Assembly: GCF_000003195.3 (NCBI RefSeq)
Contig: NC_012870.2
Span: forward strand, 6,254,501 to 6,318,500
Reading direction: 5' to 3'
Source of the DNA: Sorghum bicolor
Lineage: Eukaryota; Streptophyta; Magnoliopsida; Poales; Poaceae
Length of the DNA stretch: 64,000 nucleotides
The position numbers were made by a program, and so were the translations under genes. Shown piece after piece: positions 11,220 to 21,762 of the stretch; position 1 is the first letter of the stretch, and each line of letters opens with the position of its first letter. The notes under the pieces were generated by a model, which saw nothing but the letters and a program-made list of their open reading frames with translations, did not search any database and had not been told where the DNA came from.

Positions 11220-11935
11220 CGACACCGGGCTGATGCTAGTCTACCGCGCTGGGTCATCTTTAAAAACTGAAACCGCGTCGCGGTCTTTGCAAAATAGCCC
11301 TCCACGTCATCTATCTCTTGATATCCGTCGGATCTCCCGATAGAGAGTCGAAAGCCGTCGGATTGGCTCATGGCGACGCTTCTGTCTAGATCCTTCGAGA
11401 AAATTTCAATCGCAAATCTTTCCAACACAGTCCTTTTTCTAATTTGTTTCCAGTCCTCTTCCCCGTACCTCTGATGCCCCTGCTGGCCGCCGCCCTCCGA
11501 ACGCACACCACCACCCAGTCCGCGGCAACGGCATCGCCCGCGCCGAGGAGGCCATCAGCTCCTCCTCTTCCTCGAGGGCCCCACCTACACACCTAGCAGG
11601 GCGCTTTTCTCTTCCTCGACGCGGACACGACGGACAACGTCTCGGACCTGTCCCTCGGCCAGTTGGCCTCCGCCTCCACATCTCCGTTGGCGCCTCCTGC
11701 TTCCCCTACAGGCATCTGCGCCTTGCTCTCCTCGGCCCTCCATGTACCGTGCATCGCTAAGGAGCTCCCATCCCTACCGCCGCCGGTGCGAGTGCCGCCA
11801 GCGCAGACCACGCTGGGTCATTCCCAGGCCATCACCAAAGATGAAAGACCTCGCGTCCTCTCCTACCCACCAGGCCACCAGTGCCATCAGGCTTCAAATT
11901 TTACAACAGCACCAAGCTGATGGAGAATGACAATG
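11220..11935. other. GC-rich gene-like fragment, unidentified
   Basis: A GC-rich island with coding-like composition between 11440 and 11930. The best plus-strand frame (11663-11920, about 85 codons) is Pro/Ser/Ala-rich and ends without a recognised domain. Frames on both strands are broken within 150 codons. It may be a decayed first exon or a transposon-captured fragment. No family was recognised. Confidence 0.25.
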
Positions 11936-13568
11936 TAAGGCTCCACACCTCAATTCATGTGTAATTAAGAATGCAATAGATACTCCGTATTATTAACACT
12001 GCTCATATAAGTATTGCTTCTAAAAATCAGTTCAATCTTATCCGCTGTATATATAAATGATAAAATCATAGTAGTGCTCAGTTTGTGCTAATTCTATAGG
12101 ATATATGCTTGATTACAAATTTATAACATGATTGCAGGCAAAGCTACTGATCCGCTCAATTGGAGTTCCTCAACAAGGAAGGAAAGCAACTTGAGCTATC
12201 AGCATTGTCAAAGATTTTCCTCTGTACGCTTGTGCAACTGAAAAGGTAGGTCTGGATACAAGGTTGTTTCAGCAATAGATATGGCTTTTCATTTCTTTAG
12301 CAGTTGGAAAAATATAGGTCTGGGTACTTGCATATTGGTCATGATTTCCCAGTTTTAAAATTACTAATTTACTTAAGATTGACCTGTTCCATGATGATAT
12401 GAAATAGTTGTGAGATACCTGTAAGCTTAACTTCAGAACGAATATTTGATTGTCCTATTTGGTCACATATGAGCAATTTGGTATACAATACAACTGCTTT
12501 CTTGCTTACAGACGACACAACCAATCTTTGAGATAATGCACAACTAACCCAAATTGCCCGATAGTAAGATACAAAATATAATGACAATTGGAAAAATGTG
12601 TCTGACAAAATTAGCTCTAATAGATAATTTTAGTTTTAGTTTTCTATTCATCATTTAAAGGATAAATTTTTGTATTAACACAAGTGAGCTGCATGTTGCA
12701 GCTACGAGATACCCGCCGGTTTAATTTGAAAACAGCAAACGTTGGATTATAGTGTAGATGAAGCAATATCATGGTGACATATAGGCATTTGAAACACAAA
12801 CTTATATTTATCTGCCAGAGACAAACCTTACTTGTCAGTAGAATTACATTCTTTCTTATACATCCTAATCAAACTTATAGTTTGTAAAAGTTGTTATTTG
12901 AATTTACAATATGCATTTCTTCTATTTTTGCTTCATACATATTTTTTATTTTACCTTCAGGTCAAATAGCTTGACAAACAAGAGGTAATATAACTCCTTT
13001 GGTTCCTTCTGAAGACTTTATAGGGCAACAAGGAACTTAGAATGAAGTCGCTTCCATGTTAAGAAACAGATAGATCTGCTGACCAATTATCGACCACCAG
13101 GGATATTCTCATTTAAGTTTTGCAGTCTCTCCGTTTGGACTCTACCACTGAAAATAAAAAGGTTGCCAGGTGTTAATTTCACAGTTACATGTTCTTCTAA
13201 AACCTGTGTCCAGGTATTTGAATTCAGAGTTTTAAGAAAGAGCAGATTGCAATGAACATTTTAGCTCCTTATTAAATGGCAAACTGAGGCCACCCCATGT
13301 TGCTATCCCATTTGAGGAAGTTAGTAGCAATCCAACAATTTCTGGAAGCAGCGACTGCGATGCTCACTTTCTTTTACCATTCATATAGATTAATCAATTA
13401 ATGCTAAACATAGATATACATCACATTTACCCATAACTGCATATTTTTCTGTTAATGTTTCTTCATTATGCAAACAATACACACCATGCTAAAGTATTTC
13501 TGGCAGTGTACCCAATAGGTTTCACTGCTAAAGTTATTACATATTAACTGACAAATGTACTAATGAAT
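11936..13568. other. AT-rich spacer, nothing recognised
   Basis: AT-rich DNA without an open frame above about 80 codons and without clear terminal repeats. No RNA gene or regulatory site could be supported. Confidence 0.4.
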
Positions 13569-13682
13569 CTGTTAAGTAGTGCTTCCCCTCCCTGCCATCC
13601 TTTTGTTTCAAGTATCTGGCAGGGAGGGGAAGCACTACTTAACAGTCAAGAGATGGCAGGGAGGAGAAGCACTACTTAACAG
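13569..13682. repeat. Three-copy inverted/direct repeat cluster
   Basis: A 29-bp sequence at 13569-13597 is followed by a perfect inverted copy at 13617-13645 and a second inverted copy at 13654-13682 with one mismatch. The pairing of copies 1 and 3 extends two bases further. The order is therefore minus, plus, plus. Copies 1 and 2 form a hairpin with a 29-bp stem and a 19-base loop. Confidence 0.9.
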
Positions 13683-13734
13683 AAGGTGAGCAGCCGAGAG
13701 ATAGTGGACGGTTGGCATGTTTGATCGTTTCCTC

Positions 13735-14030
13735 TGCAGCAGAGTGGTCGACACTCAAGCAGTCCAAGGAAGTGGATGTTCAGTCGAAACCCAGGAAAAT
13801 TTGGACACCACCTTTGGTGAATACCGTTAACATCAACTGCGATGGAGCCTTCTCTTCAAGCACGTGATCAGGTGGATGGGGGTTTGCTAAGAAGTAATTT
13901 CATTTCGTATAGTGTAGCTCATAGCCGGCATTCTTGTAATATGGCTGCTGATGGCCTTGCTCCCCTTTGGGCGAGTTTGAGTCTGGGTACTGATCCGACC
14001 TTCAAGGCGCTATGGCACCCTAAACAATCA
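13735..14030 (+). pseudogene. Degenerate RNase H-like (RVT_3) fragment of a LINE-type retroelement
   Basis: In one frame 13787-13890 reads PRKIWTPPLVNTVNINCDGAF then a stop and SGGWGFAK. This matches the start of plant retroelement RNase H-like domains (KiNcDgAf ... GWGfv). In another frame 13905-13990 reads VAHSRHSCNMAADGLA, matching the domain's C-terminal motif. The middle of the domain is missing and the two parts are in different frames, so the element is dead. No reverse transcriptase domain lies nearby. Confidence 0.6.
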
Positions 14031-14233
14031 TTTTACAAATACCCCTACATATATAGATAGCATGACATAAGCTATTACAACAATTTATGATTGCTCCACA
14101 AATTCTCAATTTTTGTACCATTCAGCTTTAGTGTATTTTCAACTATGACAGAACTTTATATATGCATGTGTACCATATATCTTATGTACATAACATCCAG
14201 AATTATGACTATTCATATCTGGAGGGCCATTTG

Positions 14234-14260
14234 GCGCGGCAACGCCGCGCAATGTTCTAG
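14234..14260 (+). mobile_element. Helitron 3' terminus
   Basis: A perfect 7-bp GC stem (GCGCGGC at 14234-14240, GCCGCGC at 14244-14250) with an AAC loop, six bases, then CTAG at 14257-14260 followed by T. This fits the Helitron 3' end exactly. The sequence just upstream includes the RNase H relic. The 5' end was not found. Confidence 0.65.
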
Positions 14261-14261
14261 T

Positions 14262-14753
14262 CGTGTGTCTGAGGAGTGGCCCAAGCATGGCCCTGGTCAG
14301 GTCTGTGCTGGCTCGGGCAAGTCCTGCTTTCGCTTTGGCTGGGCCAAAAATCTGGGTTTGGTGCAGGGCCACTGGAGCACGTGTGCGGGCCATGTCATCT
14401 GCAGCCGCGCAGAGAAAAGAAAAATCGAGCCTTGCCGTGCCGTGTCCCTCGGGGCGCGAGCTCTGCCCGCCCGACCGCCGCGGCCCACGGCCACGGCTGC
14501 TCGCACTGCGCGTACCCGCATGCCCTCTCCCTCGCCAGAGTCGTCAGTCACGGGCACGGGCTCTGAGAAGTGTCGTCCACTCGGGCTCGCCCACTCCGAT
14601 CTGACGCAACGCGAGTACGCGACCCAACAAAGCTGTCGCCATGGCCAATTGGCCATGGTCCCCGGCGTACGACGCCCGAGCCCGACGGCCGGCGCCGCGT
14701 TCGTACTACCGACGCGGCAGTGCGTCCGTCCACCCGTGTTCACATGGGCCTTG
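14262..14753. other. GC-rich block between Helitron end and MITE
   Basis: About 500 bp of GC-rich DNA with mutually overlapping frames on both strands (longest about 250 codons, running into the AT-rich flanks). The frames are low-complexity Arg/Pro/Ala-rich and carry no recognisable domain, so they are treated as composition-driven. It may be remnant promoter or first-exon sequence. Confidence 0.3.
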
Positions 14754-14756
14754 TTT

Positions 14757-14989
14757 AGTTCCCAGAAAATTTTGCAAAATTTTTCACATTCTCCGTCAAA
14801 TCGAATATTTAGACGCATACATGAAGTATTAAATATAGATAAAAATAAAAACTAATTGCACAGTTTAGTCGAAATTGACGAGACGAATCTTTTGAGCCTA
14901 GTTAGTCTATAATTGGACAATATTTGTCAAATACAAACGAAAGTGCTACAGTGTCGATTTTCCAAAATTTTTCGGAACTAAACAAGGCC
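14757..14989. mobile_element. GGCCTTGTTTAGTT-family MITE
   Basis: A 233-bp element with termini GGCCTTGTTTAGTTCC and GGAACTAAACAAGGCC. It is flanked by the 3-bp duplication ATG (14754-14756 and 14990-14992). The interior is the GTCGAAATTGACGAGACGA subfamily, also seen at 20662-20903. Confidence 0.88.
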
Positions 14990-15515
14990 ATGGCCACACG
15001 GGGGCATCGTGGTATTACTGCCGCCGACATGTGAAGCATTCCAGGCCCGGGGCGGTGGGCTTTAAGCAGGGGACGTCGTTACAAGTGGCAATGCTCTTAG
15101 GTCTTGTTTAGTTAACAATTTTTTTGATTTTATGTTAATATTTTTATTTTTATTTGATAATTATTGTCTAACTAGATATAACACTTATTAGAAAACGGAA
15201 GGAGCAGTGCAAAGTTGATAACCTGAAGACCCGCTGAAAGTTGAAAACGCATCGGATATCGTCTTAGGATTCTAAACAAGTCTGTATCAACGGCTCAAAA
15301 TTATTACATGTTGGAACTATTGGTCTGACTAAAACCTAAAAGATAGCAGTCAAAATACGAATAAGCCAAATTTTTAATAGCAATAAAAGTCCTATATAGT
15401 TCTTCCAGCTAACTATCAGTTGTGTTATCTAGGAGAACTAGCTAATAACTATTAGCTGGGTGTTAATTAATGCATTAACTTAACTTAGTTGAGGATCCAA
15501 TTTTTTCGCAGCTAA

Positions 15516-15788
15516 GGCCCTGTTTAGATGCAGCCAAACAGCCAAAACTTTTGGAGAAATGAGCACTTTTTGGAAGAATGAATCTAAATAGGGGCCTGTA
15601 AAACTTGGGTTATAAAGATTTGGAATTTGGGATCTTGGAGCCACAAAACTGTGTGTAAACTTGCTTAGGGGCCCGTGTCTTATGTGTTGCAGACCAAAAA
15701 ATTTAGAAAACATCTAAACACATATTTGAAATGTAAAGTTTACAGCCAAAAGTTTTGGGACGTAAAGATTTGAGATCTAAACAGGCCC
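15516..15788. mobile_element. Tourist-like MITE with TAA duplication
   Basis: A 273-bp element starting GGCCCTGTTTAGATGC and ending AGATCTAAACAGGCCC, flanked by TAA at 15513-15515 and 15789-15791. The 3-bp TAA duplication and GGCC-type ends place it in the PIF/Harbinger Tourist group. Confidence 0.85.
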
Positions 15789-15828
15789 TAAGTTTTGTAG
15801 AGATCCAAACATGTCTACGTTTTTAGGG

Positions 15829-16153
15829 TAGTTCTAATGTTAAAAACTATAGTGTCTATACCTATTAATTTCTATAGACACTACTGTATATATAGAAACT
15901 ATGGTCCCAATGGATAGTTTTTACATAATATTTTTTATCCAATCATATTCATTCTCTCTTCATTCTGAACCAACCGTATCACTTCATGTCTTAGATCTCA
16001 TGTAGACATGATTTCTAACTTGGACCCACTTTCTATAATTTGTGCTCCCTTTCTCTTCAATAACTACATTGCCACATCAGTAAAATGCTTAAGTGACATT
16101 ACAATTAATATTTATAAAAACTATGATGGTTTATAGGTTAACATTTTAGTAAC
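15829..16153. mobile_element. Probable MITE, degenerate
   Basis: The left part reads GGTAGTTCTAATGTTAAAAAC followed by self-complementary CTATAG repeats. The right part, read inverted, gives ACTAAAATGTTAACC and CATAGTTTTTATA, an imperfect terminal inverted repeat. The exact ends and duplication are not clear. Confidence 0.4.
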
Positions 16154-16169
16154 CACTAATTTGCTACTT

Positions 16170-17480
16170 AAGTTCGCCAATACCTCCGTTCAACCAGCCT
16201 TTTTTTGCCTAATTTTTAATAATTTTTACTCAACAAATCTTTGGCGAGGCATGCTTTGGCTTGGTAAATACTCCATCCACACTTAAAAATAAAGTCATTT
16301 TGGATAGGGTTTAGCATATCAAGAAGTAATTAATAAGCAATTTCGGTGGCAGATCAACGGCCACAAAAAAATCGAGGGGTTTTCCCGAACCCACTGCTGC
16401 TGCAAGTCTGCAACGGTCGACGAGACTCGATTCTCGCTCCTCCGCGCCTGATGTCTTACGGCTACTACTTCGGGCTCAATTGCCAGGCGGCCCACCCAAC
16501 CAAGAGCCTCGGGCCTACGAGCCAGCCGCCTTTCTTTCTCCCTTCCCCACCGCAGGCACCCGGAAATCGCCGTCGCCGGTTACTTCCGGGCTCCCGCGAA
16601 CCACGCACGTTCCAGCCTTCCCGGTGTGTGTATGAACCGTGGAGAGTGTGTGAACCGTCACGCGGCGTACCAAAGCACGACGCCTTTGGCTGGCTTTTGC
16701 CACATTCGTCCGCGTCGATCTGGACGAGCAGTTGCCCATGCAATCGTGGAACTCGCCGTCCGCTAGGCAACAACCGAACATGGGTTCGGCGAGAGGAATT
16801 GTTGTTTTCTAGCAGTAGCTCCGCTTGCGGCCACGGCCAGCCAACAGCCATGCCGTCATCCAAGCCGGTGACGACCCACTGTCTGGCTCGATGGCCACGG
16901 CAGGCAGGCGCCGCCACCTCCACCTCCACCACCCACCATCATCGACGTCCGACAGCGGCAGCAGCATCATTATGAGACATCATCTTGTTCTATCTACTAA
17001 TCTAAAGCTATCGTTATCTATCTGAAAAGCTTCAAGAAATCATTCTTTTGTGCCTTTAGTGATAGATAGATAGATAGATAGATAGCTTGGGCAGAAACCC
17101 GCAGGCCGTGACGCAGGTGAACAAGTTAATCGCGGTCGCAGACATCAGTTTCTACCCGGCCGGTCCTCAGGCTCATGGGCCGGGTCGCGGGGGAAGTTAA
17201 CAACTGCGACACGATCGGCGTGCAACCGCTCTTGACCAGTGAATACTTTCACGGATTGCGAGCAGCATCTTTGGCTCCTGGAACGGTCATGTGGTGGTGA
17301 TGCCAAAAACCGAAAAGTTAAAAGCGGCCAGCCATGTGCAGTGTGGCCACACTCTCTCTCCCTCTCTCTTCCCCATCCCGGCACCTCACGCTTTCCCGTC
17401 CTCCGATCGCTGCCGCTGTAGCATCGGTCCATCTGCTCCCTTTGTCCTGTTGCAATCATTCGAGACGCCGTTCTTTGATT
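16170..17480. other. Upstream spacer of the subtilase gene
   Basis: A GC-rich stretch at 16350-16970 contains open frames of 155-209 codons on both strands that overlap and show no domain; they look composition-driven. A (GATA)n microsatellite lies at about 17062-17087. A CT-rich tract at 17351-17375 precedes the subtilase TATA box. Confidence 0.35.
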
Positions 17481-17481
17481 C

Positions 17482-17488
17482 TATAAAT
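17482..17488 (+). promoter_or_regulatory. TATA box of the subtilase gene
   Basis: TATAAAT, 78 bases before the ATG at 17566, preceded by the CT-rich tract common in grass core promoters. The spacing allows a short 5' leader of about 50 bases. Confidence 0.65.
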
Positions 17489-17565
17489 CCACTGTCCCGA
17501 TCTACCTCAGTCTCACTTCCACCGCCAAGAATCGCCACTCCGCTACCTTCACTCGCTCACTCAGA

Positions 17566-19860
17566 ATGCGGCGCCATGGCGAGGTATGCGTGATCTTTGC
17601 TGTGGCCGCCGCCGCCCTCTTGGTGGCCGCGGCGACCCCAGCCGCGGCTGGTCGGGAGGATCGGCAGACCTACATCGTCCACATGTCCCATTCCGCCATG
17701 CCGAGTGATTTCGTGGAGCATGAGGAGTGGTACGCCGCGTCGCTTCAGGCGGTGTCGGACGCCGCCACCGTGCTGTACACCTACAACACCCTCCTCCACG
17801 GCTACTCGGCGCGGCTGACGCGCGCGGAGGCCGCGGCGCTGGAGTCGCAGCCCGGCGTGCTCGTCGTCAACCCGGAGGTGCGGTACGAGCTGCACACCAC
17901 CCGGACGTGGGAGTTCCTGGGGCTGGACGGCACGGACGCGCTGTTCCCGCAGTCGGGCACCGGGTCCGACGTCATCGTCGGGGTGCTCGACACCGGCGTG
18001 TGGCCGGAGAGGCCGAGCTATGACGACACGGGGTTCGGCCCCGTTCCGGCGGGCTGGAAGGGCAAGTGCGAGGACGGCAACGACTTCAACGCCACCGCGT
18101 GCAACAAGAAGCTCATCGGCGCGAGGTTCTTCCTGACGGGCTACGAGGCGGCCAAGGGCCCCGTGGACACGTCCAAGGAATCCCGGTCGCCGAGGGACAA
18201 CGACGGCCACGGGACGCACACGTCGAGCACCGCGGCGGGCGGCGCCGTCCAGGGCGCGGACCTGCTCGGCTACGCCGCCGGCACGGCCAAGGGCATGGCG
18301 CCCCGCGCTCGCGTCGCGACGTACAAGGTGTGCTGGGTCGGCGGCTGCTTCAGCTCCGACATCCTCAAGGCCATGGAGGTTGCAGTGACGGACGGCGTCG
18401 ACGTGCTCTCCCTCTCCCTCGGCGGCGGCACGGCGGAGTACTACCGTGACAGCATCGCGGTGGGCGCTTTCAGCGCCATGGAAAAGGGGATCTTCGTGTC
18501 CTGCTCCGCGGGCAATGCCGGCCCGGGCGCCGCGACGCTGTCGAACGGCGCGCCGTGGATCACCACCGTGGGCGCCGGCACCATCGACCGCGACTTCCCC
18601 GCCTACGTCATGCTCGGCAACGGCAAGAACTACACGGGCGTGTCCCTCTACAGCGGCAAGCTATTGCCCACCACGCCGGTGCCTTTCATCTACGCGGGGA
18701 ACGCGTCCAACAGCAGCATGGGCCAGCTCTGCATGTCCGGCAGCCTCATCCCGGAGAAGGTGGCCGGCAAGATCGTGCTCTGCGACCGCGGCACCAACGC
18801 CAGGGTCCAGAAGGGCTTCGTCGTCAAAGACGCCGGCGGCGCTGGCATGGTTCTCGCCAACACCGCCGCCAACGGCGAGGAGCTCGTCGCTGACGCGCAC
18901 GTTCTCCCGGGCTCCGGCGTGGGGGAGAAAGCCGGCAACGCCATGAGGGACTACGCCATGTCGGATCCGAAGGCGACGGCCACCATTGTGTTCGCCGGCA
19001 CGAAGGTCGGCATCAAGCCGTCTCCCGTCGTTGCGGCCTTCTCCTCCAGGGGCCCCAACACTGTGACGTCGAGCATCCTGAAGCCGGACGTCATCGCGCC
19101 CGGCGTGAACATTCTGGCGGCGTGGTCGGGGTCCGTCGGCCCCTCGGGGCTCCCCGGCGACAGCCGCCGCGTGGGCTTCAACATCATCTCCGGGACGTCC
19201 ATGTCGTGCCCGCACGTGAGCGGGCTTGCGGCGCTGCTCCGCGCGGCGCACCCGGAGTGGAGCCCGGCAGCCATCCGGTCGGCGCTGATGACGACGGCGT
19301 ACAACGATTACCCAGGCGGCGCTGGCATCCTGGACGTGGCCACGGGCCGGCCGGCCACGCCGCTGGACGTGGGCGCCGGCCACGTCGACCCCGCGAAGGC
19401 CGTGGACCCGGGGCTGGTGTACGACATCACCGCGGCGGACTACATCGACTTCCTCTGCGCCAACAACTACGAGCCGGCGCAGATCGCGGCGCTCACCAGG
19501 CAGCACCCGTCCGAGGGGTGCAGCGCCAACCGCACGTACACGGTGACCGCGCTCAACTACCCGTCCTTCTCCGTGGCGTTCCCGGCCGCCGGCGGCACGG
19601 TGAAGCACACCCGCACGGTGACCAACGTCGGGCAGCCTGGAACGTACAAGGTGACCGCCAGCGCCGCCGCCGGCAGCGCCCCGGTGACGGTGTCCGTGGA
19701 GCCGTCGACGCTGAGCTTCAGCAAGGCCGGCGAGAAGCAGAGCTACACGGTGAGCTTCACGGCGGGCGGGATGGCGTCGGGCACCAACGGGTTCGGACGG
19801 CTCGTCTGGTCCAGCGACCACCACGTGGTCGCCAGCCCGATCGCGGCGACATGGACCTAA
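17566..19860 (+). CDS. SBT1.7: Subtilisin-like serine protease, SBT1.7/ARA12 type
   Basis: Secreted plant subtilase (S8A family), 764 residues from a single exon, the usual length and structure for SBT1 members. Order: signal peptide about 1-28 (hydrophobic, Ala-rich), inhibitor I9 prodomain from about 34 to 113 ending near HTTRT, then the catalytic domain. The triad is D142 (VLDTGVWPE), H215 (DGHGTHTSS) and S545 (GTSMSCPHVSG), with oxyanion N317 (SAGNAGPG). A protease-associated insertion lies between about 350 and 480, and the fibronectin-like C-terminal domain starts near 650. All catalytic residues are intact. By sequence it closely resembles Arabidopsis SBT1.7, which acts in the apoplast on cell-wall proteins, for example in seed mucilage release. 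The substrate in this grass is unknown. GC content is very high; the 387-codon antisense frame is a shadow of it. Confidence 0.95.
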   Translation: MRRHGEVCVIFAVAAAALLVAAATPAAAGREDRQTYIVHMSHSAMPSDFVEHEEWYAASLQAVSDAATVLYTYNTLLHGYSARLTRAEAAALESQPGVLVVNPEVRYELHTTRTWEFLGLDGTDALFPQSGTGSDVIVGVLDTGVWPERPSYDDTGFGPVPAGWKGKCEDGNDFNATACNKKLIGARFFLTGYEAAKGPVDTSKESRSPRDNDGHGTHTSSTAAGGAVQGADLLGYAAGTAKGMAPRARVATYKVCWVGGCFSSDILKAMEVAVTDGVDVLSLSLGGGTAEYYRDSIAVGAFSAMEKGIFVSCSAGNAGPGAATLSNGAPWITTVGAGTIDRDFPAYVMLGNGKNYTGVSLYSGKLLPTTPVPFIYAGNASNSSMGQLCMSGSLIPEKVAGKIVLCDRGTNARVQKGFVVKDAGGAGMVLANTAANGEELVADAHVLPGSGVGEKAGNAMRDYAMSDPKATATIVFAGTKVGIKPSPVVAAFSSRGPNTVTSSILKPDVIAPGVNILAAWSGSVGPSGLPGDSRRVGFNIISGTSMSCPHVSGLAALLRAAHPEWSPAAIRSALMTTAYNDYPGGAGILDVATGRPATPLDVGAGHVDPAKAVDPGLVYDITAADYIDFLCANNYEPAQIAALTRQHPSEGCSANRTYTVTALNYPSFSVAFPAAGGTVKHTRTVTNVGQPGTYKVTASAAAGSAPVTVSVEPSTLSFSKAGEKQSYTVSFTAGGMASGTNGFGRLVWSSDHHVVASPIAATWT

Positions 19861-20658
19861 TAGCTAGCGGCCGGTAGCAATGGCGAGATAAATCTCCGAT
19901 TGGGGATGGCAATGGCGAGCGGCATTCTTGAACGCAAGAGACGGCGGATATCGTCGAGGAGTGCTGTTTGTATTGTATCAGTTGATTAGCTCCGGTGTGT
20001 AAGCTGCCGGTGTAATGTAATCTGTAACTGACCCGATTGTGGTGATGCAGCAATTAATCTCAAAGGGTTGCAGTCTTGCAGGCTTTCAGTGTGTGTGTGA
20101 TCATGAAATGAGCACTTCTACGTGACCCGAATTTGAAGGAGAATAATCATGAATGTCTCCGGCGGTTTGTTTTGTCATAAGTTCGTCAACGTTTGGGTAT
20201 TTGGGCCGTGCAGCGCATCCTGCAGAACATGCTAACCCACAGCAGCATGTTGAGAATAGTATACTACAGCTCGCTGACAGTGGTCGGTCTTAAGGCGGAC
20301 CCAAGCACTTGATTCCCAGATTAGCACACCGTTTGCTCTTGAAGGGCCAGGAGTAAACCATACGCAAAAGAAGCTGGCCCAAACTGTCAAGAGCACTAGC
20401 ATAGTACAGTACGCTGCTTGCATGAAACACGAAAGTACGCAAGGCAGCCGTGAGCCCGTGACATGGCACTTTTCAAGCCTCAACAAGTCAACATCATCAA
20501 AAAAGGAAGCCACAAAAAAAATCTCGCGATCCGTTATCCTTAAATTCCGCGTCCCGTATGCATCAGCGCCACTGATGGGAAATCCGCTGCCGTTTCCGCG
20601 CTGGATTACCGCCGCCCGGACAAGTACTGTACTCGCTGCCGTGTGCTGTGCTGTGCTG
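19861..20658. other. 3' flank of the subtilase gene and spacer
   Basis: The first 200 bases are probably 3' UTR, with AATTAATC and TGTAATGTAATCTG-type sequences near 20010-20060. The rest has no open frame or repeat that could be assigned. Confidence 0.4.
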
Positions 20659-20661
20659 CAA

Positions 20662-20903
20662 GACCTTGTCTAGTTCCGAAAAAATTTTGTAAAATTTTTC
20701 AGATTTCCCGTCACATCGAATCTTTAGACACATGCATGAAGTATTAAATATAGACAAAAATAAAAACTAATTATACAGTTTGGTCGAAATTGACGAGATG
20801 AATCTTTTGAGTCTAGTTAGTCCATGATTGGATAATATTTGTCAAATACAAACGAAAGAGCTGAAGTGTCGATTTTGCAAAATATTTTGAACTAAACAAG
20901 GCC
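20662..20903. mobile_element. GGCCTTGTTTAGTT-family MITE
   Basis: A 242-bp element from GACCTTGTCTAGTTCC to GAACTAAACAAGGCC, flanked by CAA at 20659-20661 and 20904-20906. The left terminus has two substitutions against the family sequence. The interior is close to that of 14757-14989. Confidence 0.85.
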
Positions 20904-20906
20904 CAA

Positions 20907-21500
20907 CCCTGCAACCATGCGCGCGCTGGGCGCTGGCTGGAGCTGGACTGCCGCACGCTTTCTACCACCCACATGCGTGTCTCCGTGCCGCTGCAGCATC
21001 GCCTCTGCTCACATGCGTGTCTCCGTGCCGTGGTCACACGCGGATAAACTGGATCACGGACGCGACACTGCGAAAGGGGTGGTCGTGTAGATATTTCTTC
21101 GCGTTTCGCCTTTGGACGCGTGAGCGTGACCGCTGCCTGCATAGGACATTTTGACGGCTGGCGCGGCCGCCGCCTAGCTAGCTTCTAGTCGCGGTAGTGG
21201 GCACTGGATCGGCGTCTCCACGGTCTAGTCGCGTGGTGCGCCGTACTGATGGTGTGGCGTGGACTTGCTTCAGCTATTCGACGGGCGTGATCCATCGGTG
21301 GGTGCAATGGCGGAGCCAGTTATATATAGGGGGGTTAACAAAAAATCTAACTTAGCTTAATTCATGATTTGACATAGGTACTCATATTTTCTATATGTAT
21401 TTTAGTATGTTTGAGATGATTTCGTAAACCAGCTTGAGAGATACGTCTCAATTTTTCTAAGATGCTTCATAGTATTATTTAATTATGTTTTGTATTCCCT
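20907..21500. other. Spacer, nothing recognised
   Basis: Mixed GC-rich then AT-rich sequence. ACATGCGTGTCTCCGTGCCG occurs twice (20971 and 21011), a 40-bp-spaced direct repeat. GGCGGAGCCAGTTATATA at 21310 looks like a single hAT terminus without a partner. No gene is visible. Confidence 0.35.
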
Positions 21501-21516
21501 CCACCCCAAATTATAA
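21496..21516. mobile_element. Stowaway-like left end, interrupted by a MITE
   Basis: CCCTCCACCCCAAATTATAAG matches Stowaway left termini. The element is split by the MITE at 21517-21759, and the continuation after it (TAAATCATTCTAATAATTTTG) reads like Stowaway interior. The right terminus is not clear. Confidence 0.4.
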
Positions 21517-21759
21517 GGCAGTGTTTAGATGTGAAATGTTTTTGGATTTCGCTACTGTAGCACTTTTGTTTGTTTGTGGTAAATATTGTTCAATCATGGA
21601 CTAACTAGGATCAAAAGATTCGTCTCGTGATTTACAGACAAACTGTGTAATTAGTTTTTGTTTTCGTCTATATTTAATGCTTCATGCATGTGCCGCAAGA
21701 TTCGATGTGACAGGAAATCTTGAAAACTTTTTGGTTTTTGATGGGAACTAAACAAGGTC
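21517..21759. mobile_element. GGCCTTGTTTAGTT-family MITE, inverted
   Basis: A 243-bp element flanked by TAA at 21514-21516 and 21760-21762. Relative to 8108-8350 and 57195-57437 its interior is inverted and closely similar. The left end GGCAGTGTTTAGATG is mutated; the right end AACTAAACAAGGTC is nearly intact. It is nested in a Stowaway-like sequence. Confidence 0.8.
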
Positions 21760-21762
21760 TAA

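Noticed and set aside
14091..14855. 254-codon frame around 14.1-14.9 kb
   Set aside because: It crosses the Helitron end and runs into the MITE at 14757, so it is a chance fusion of unrelated DNA.
16346..16975. 209-codon frame upstream of the subtilase
   Set aside because: Low-complexity composition, an equally long frame on the opposite strand, and no family resemblance.
18661..19824. 387-codon antisense frame inside the subtilase gene
   Set aside because: It mirrors the GC-rich codon usage of the intact subtilase on the other strand, is Arg/His-rich and has no domain.
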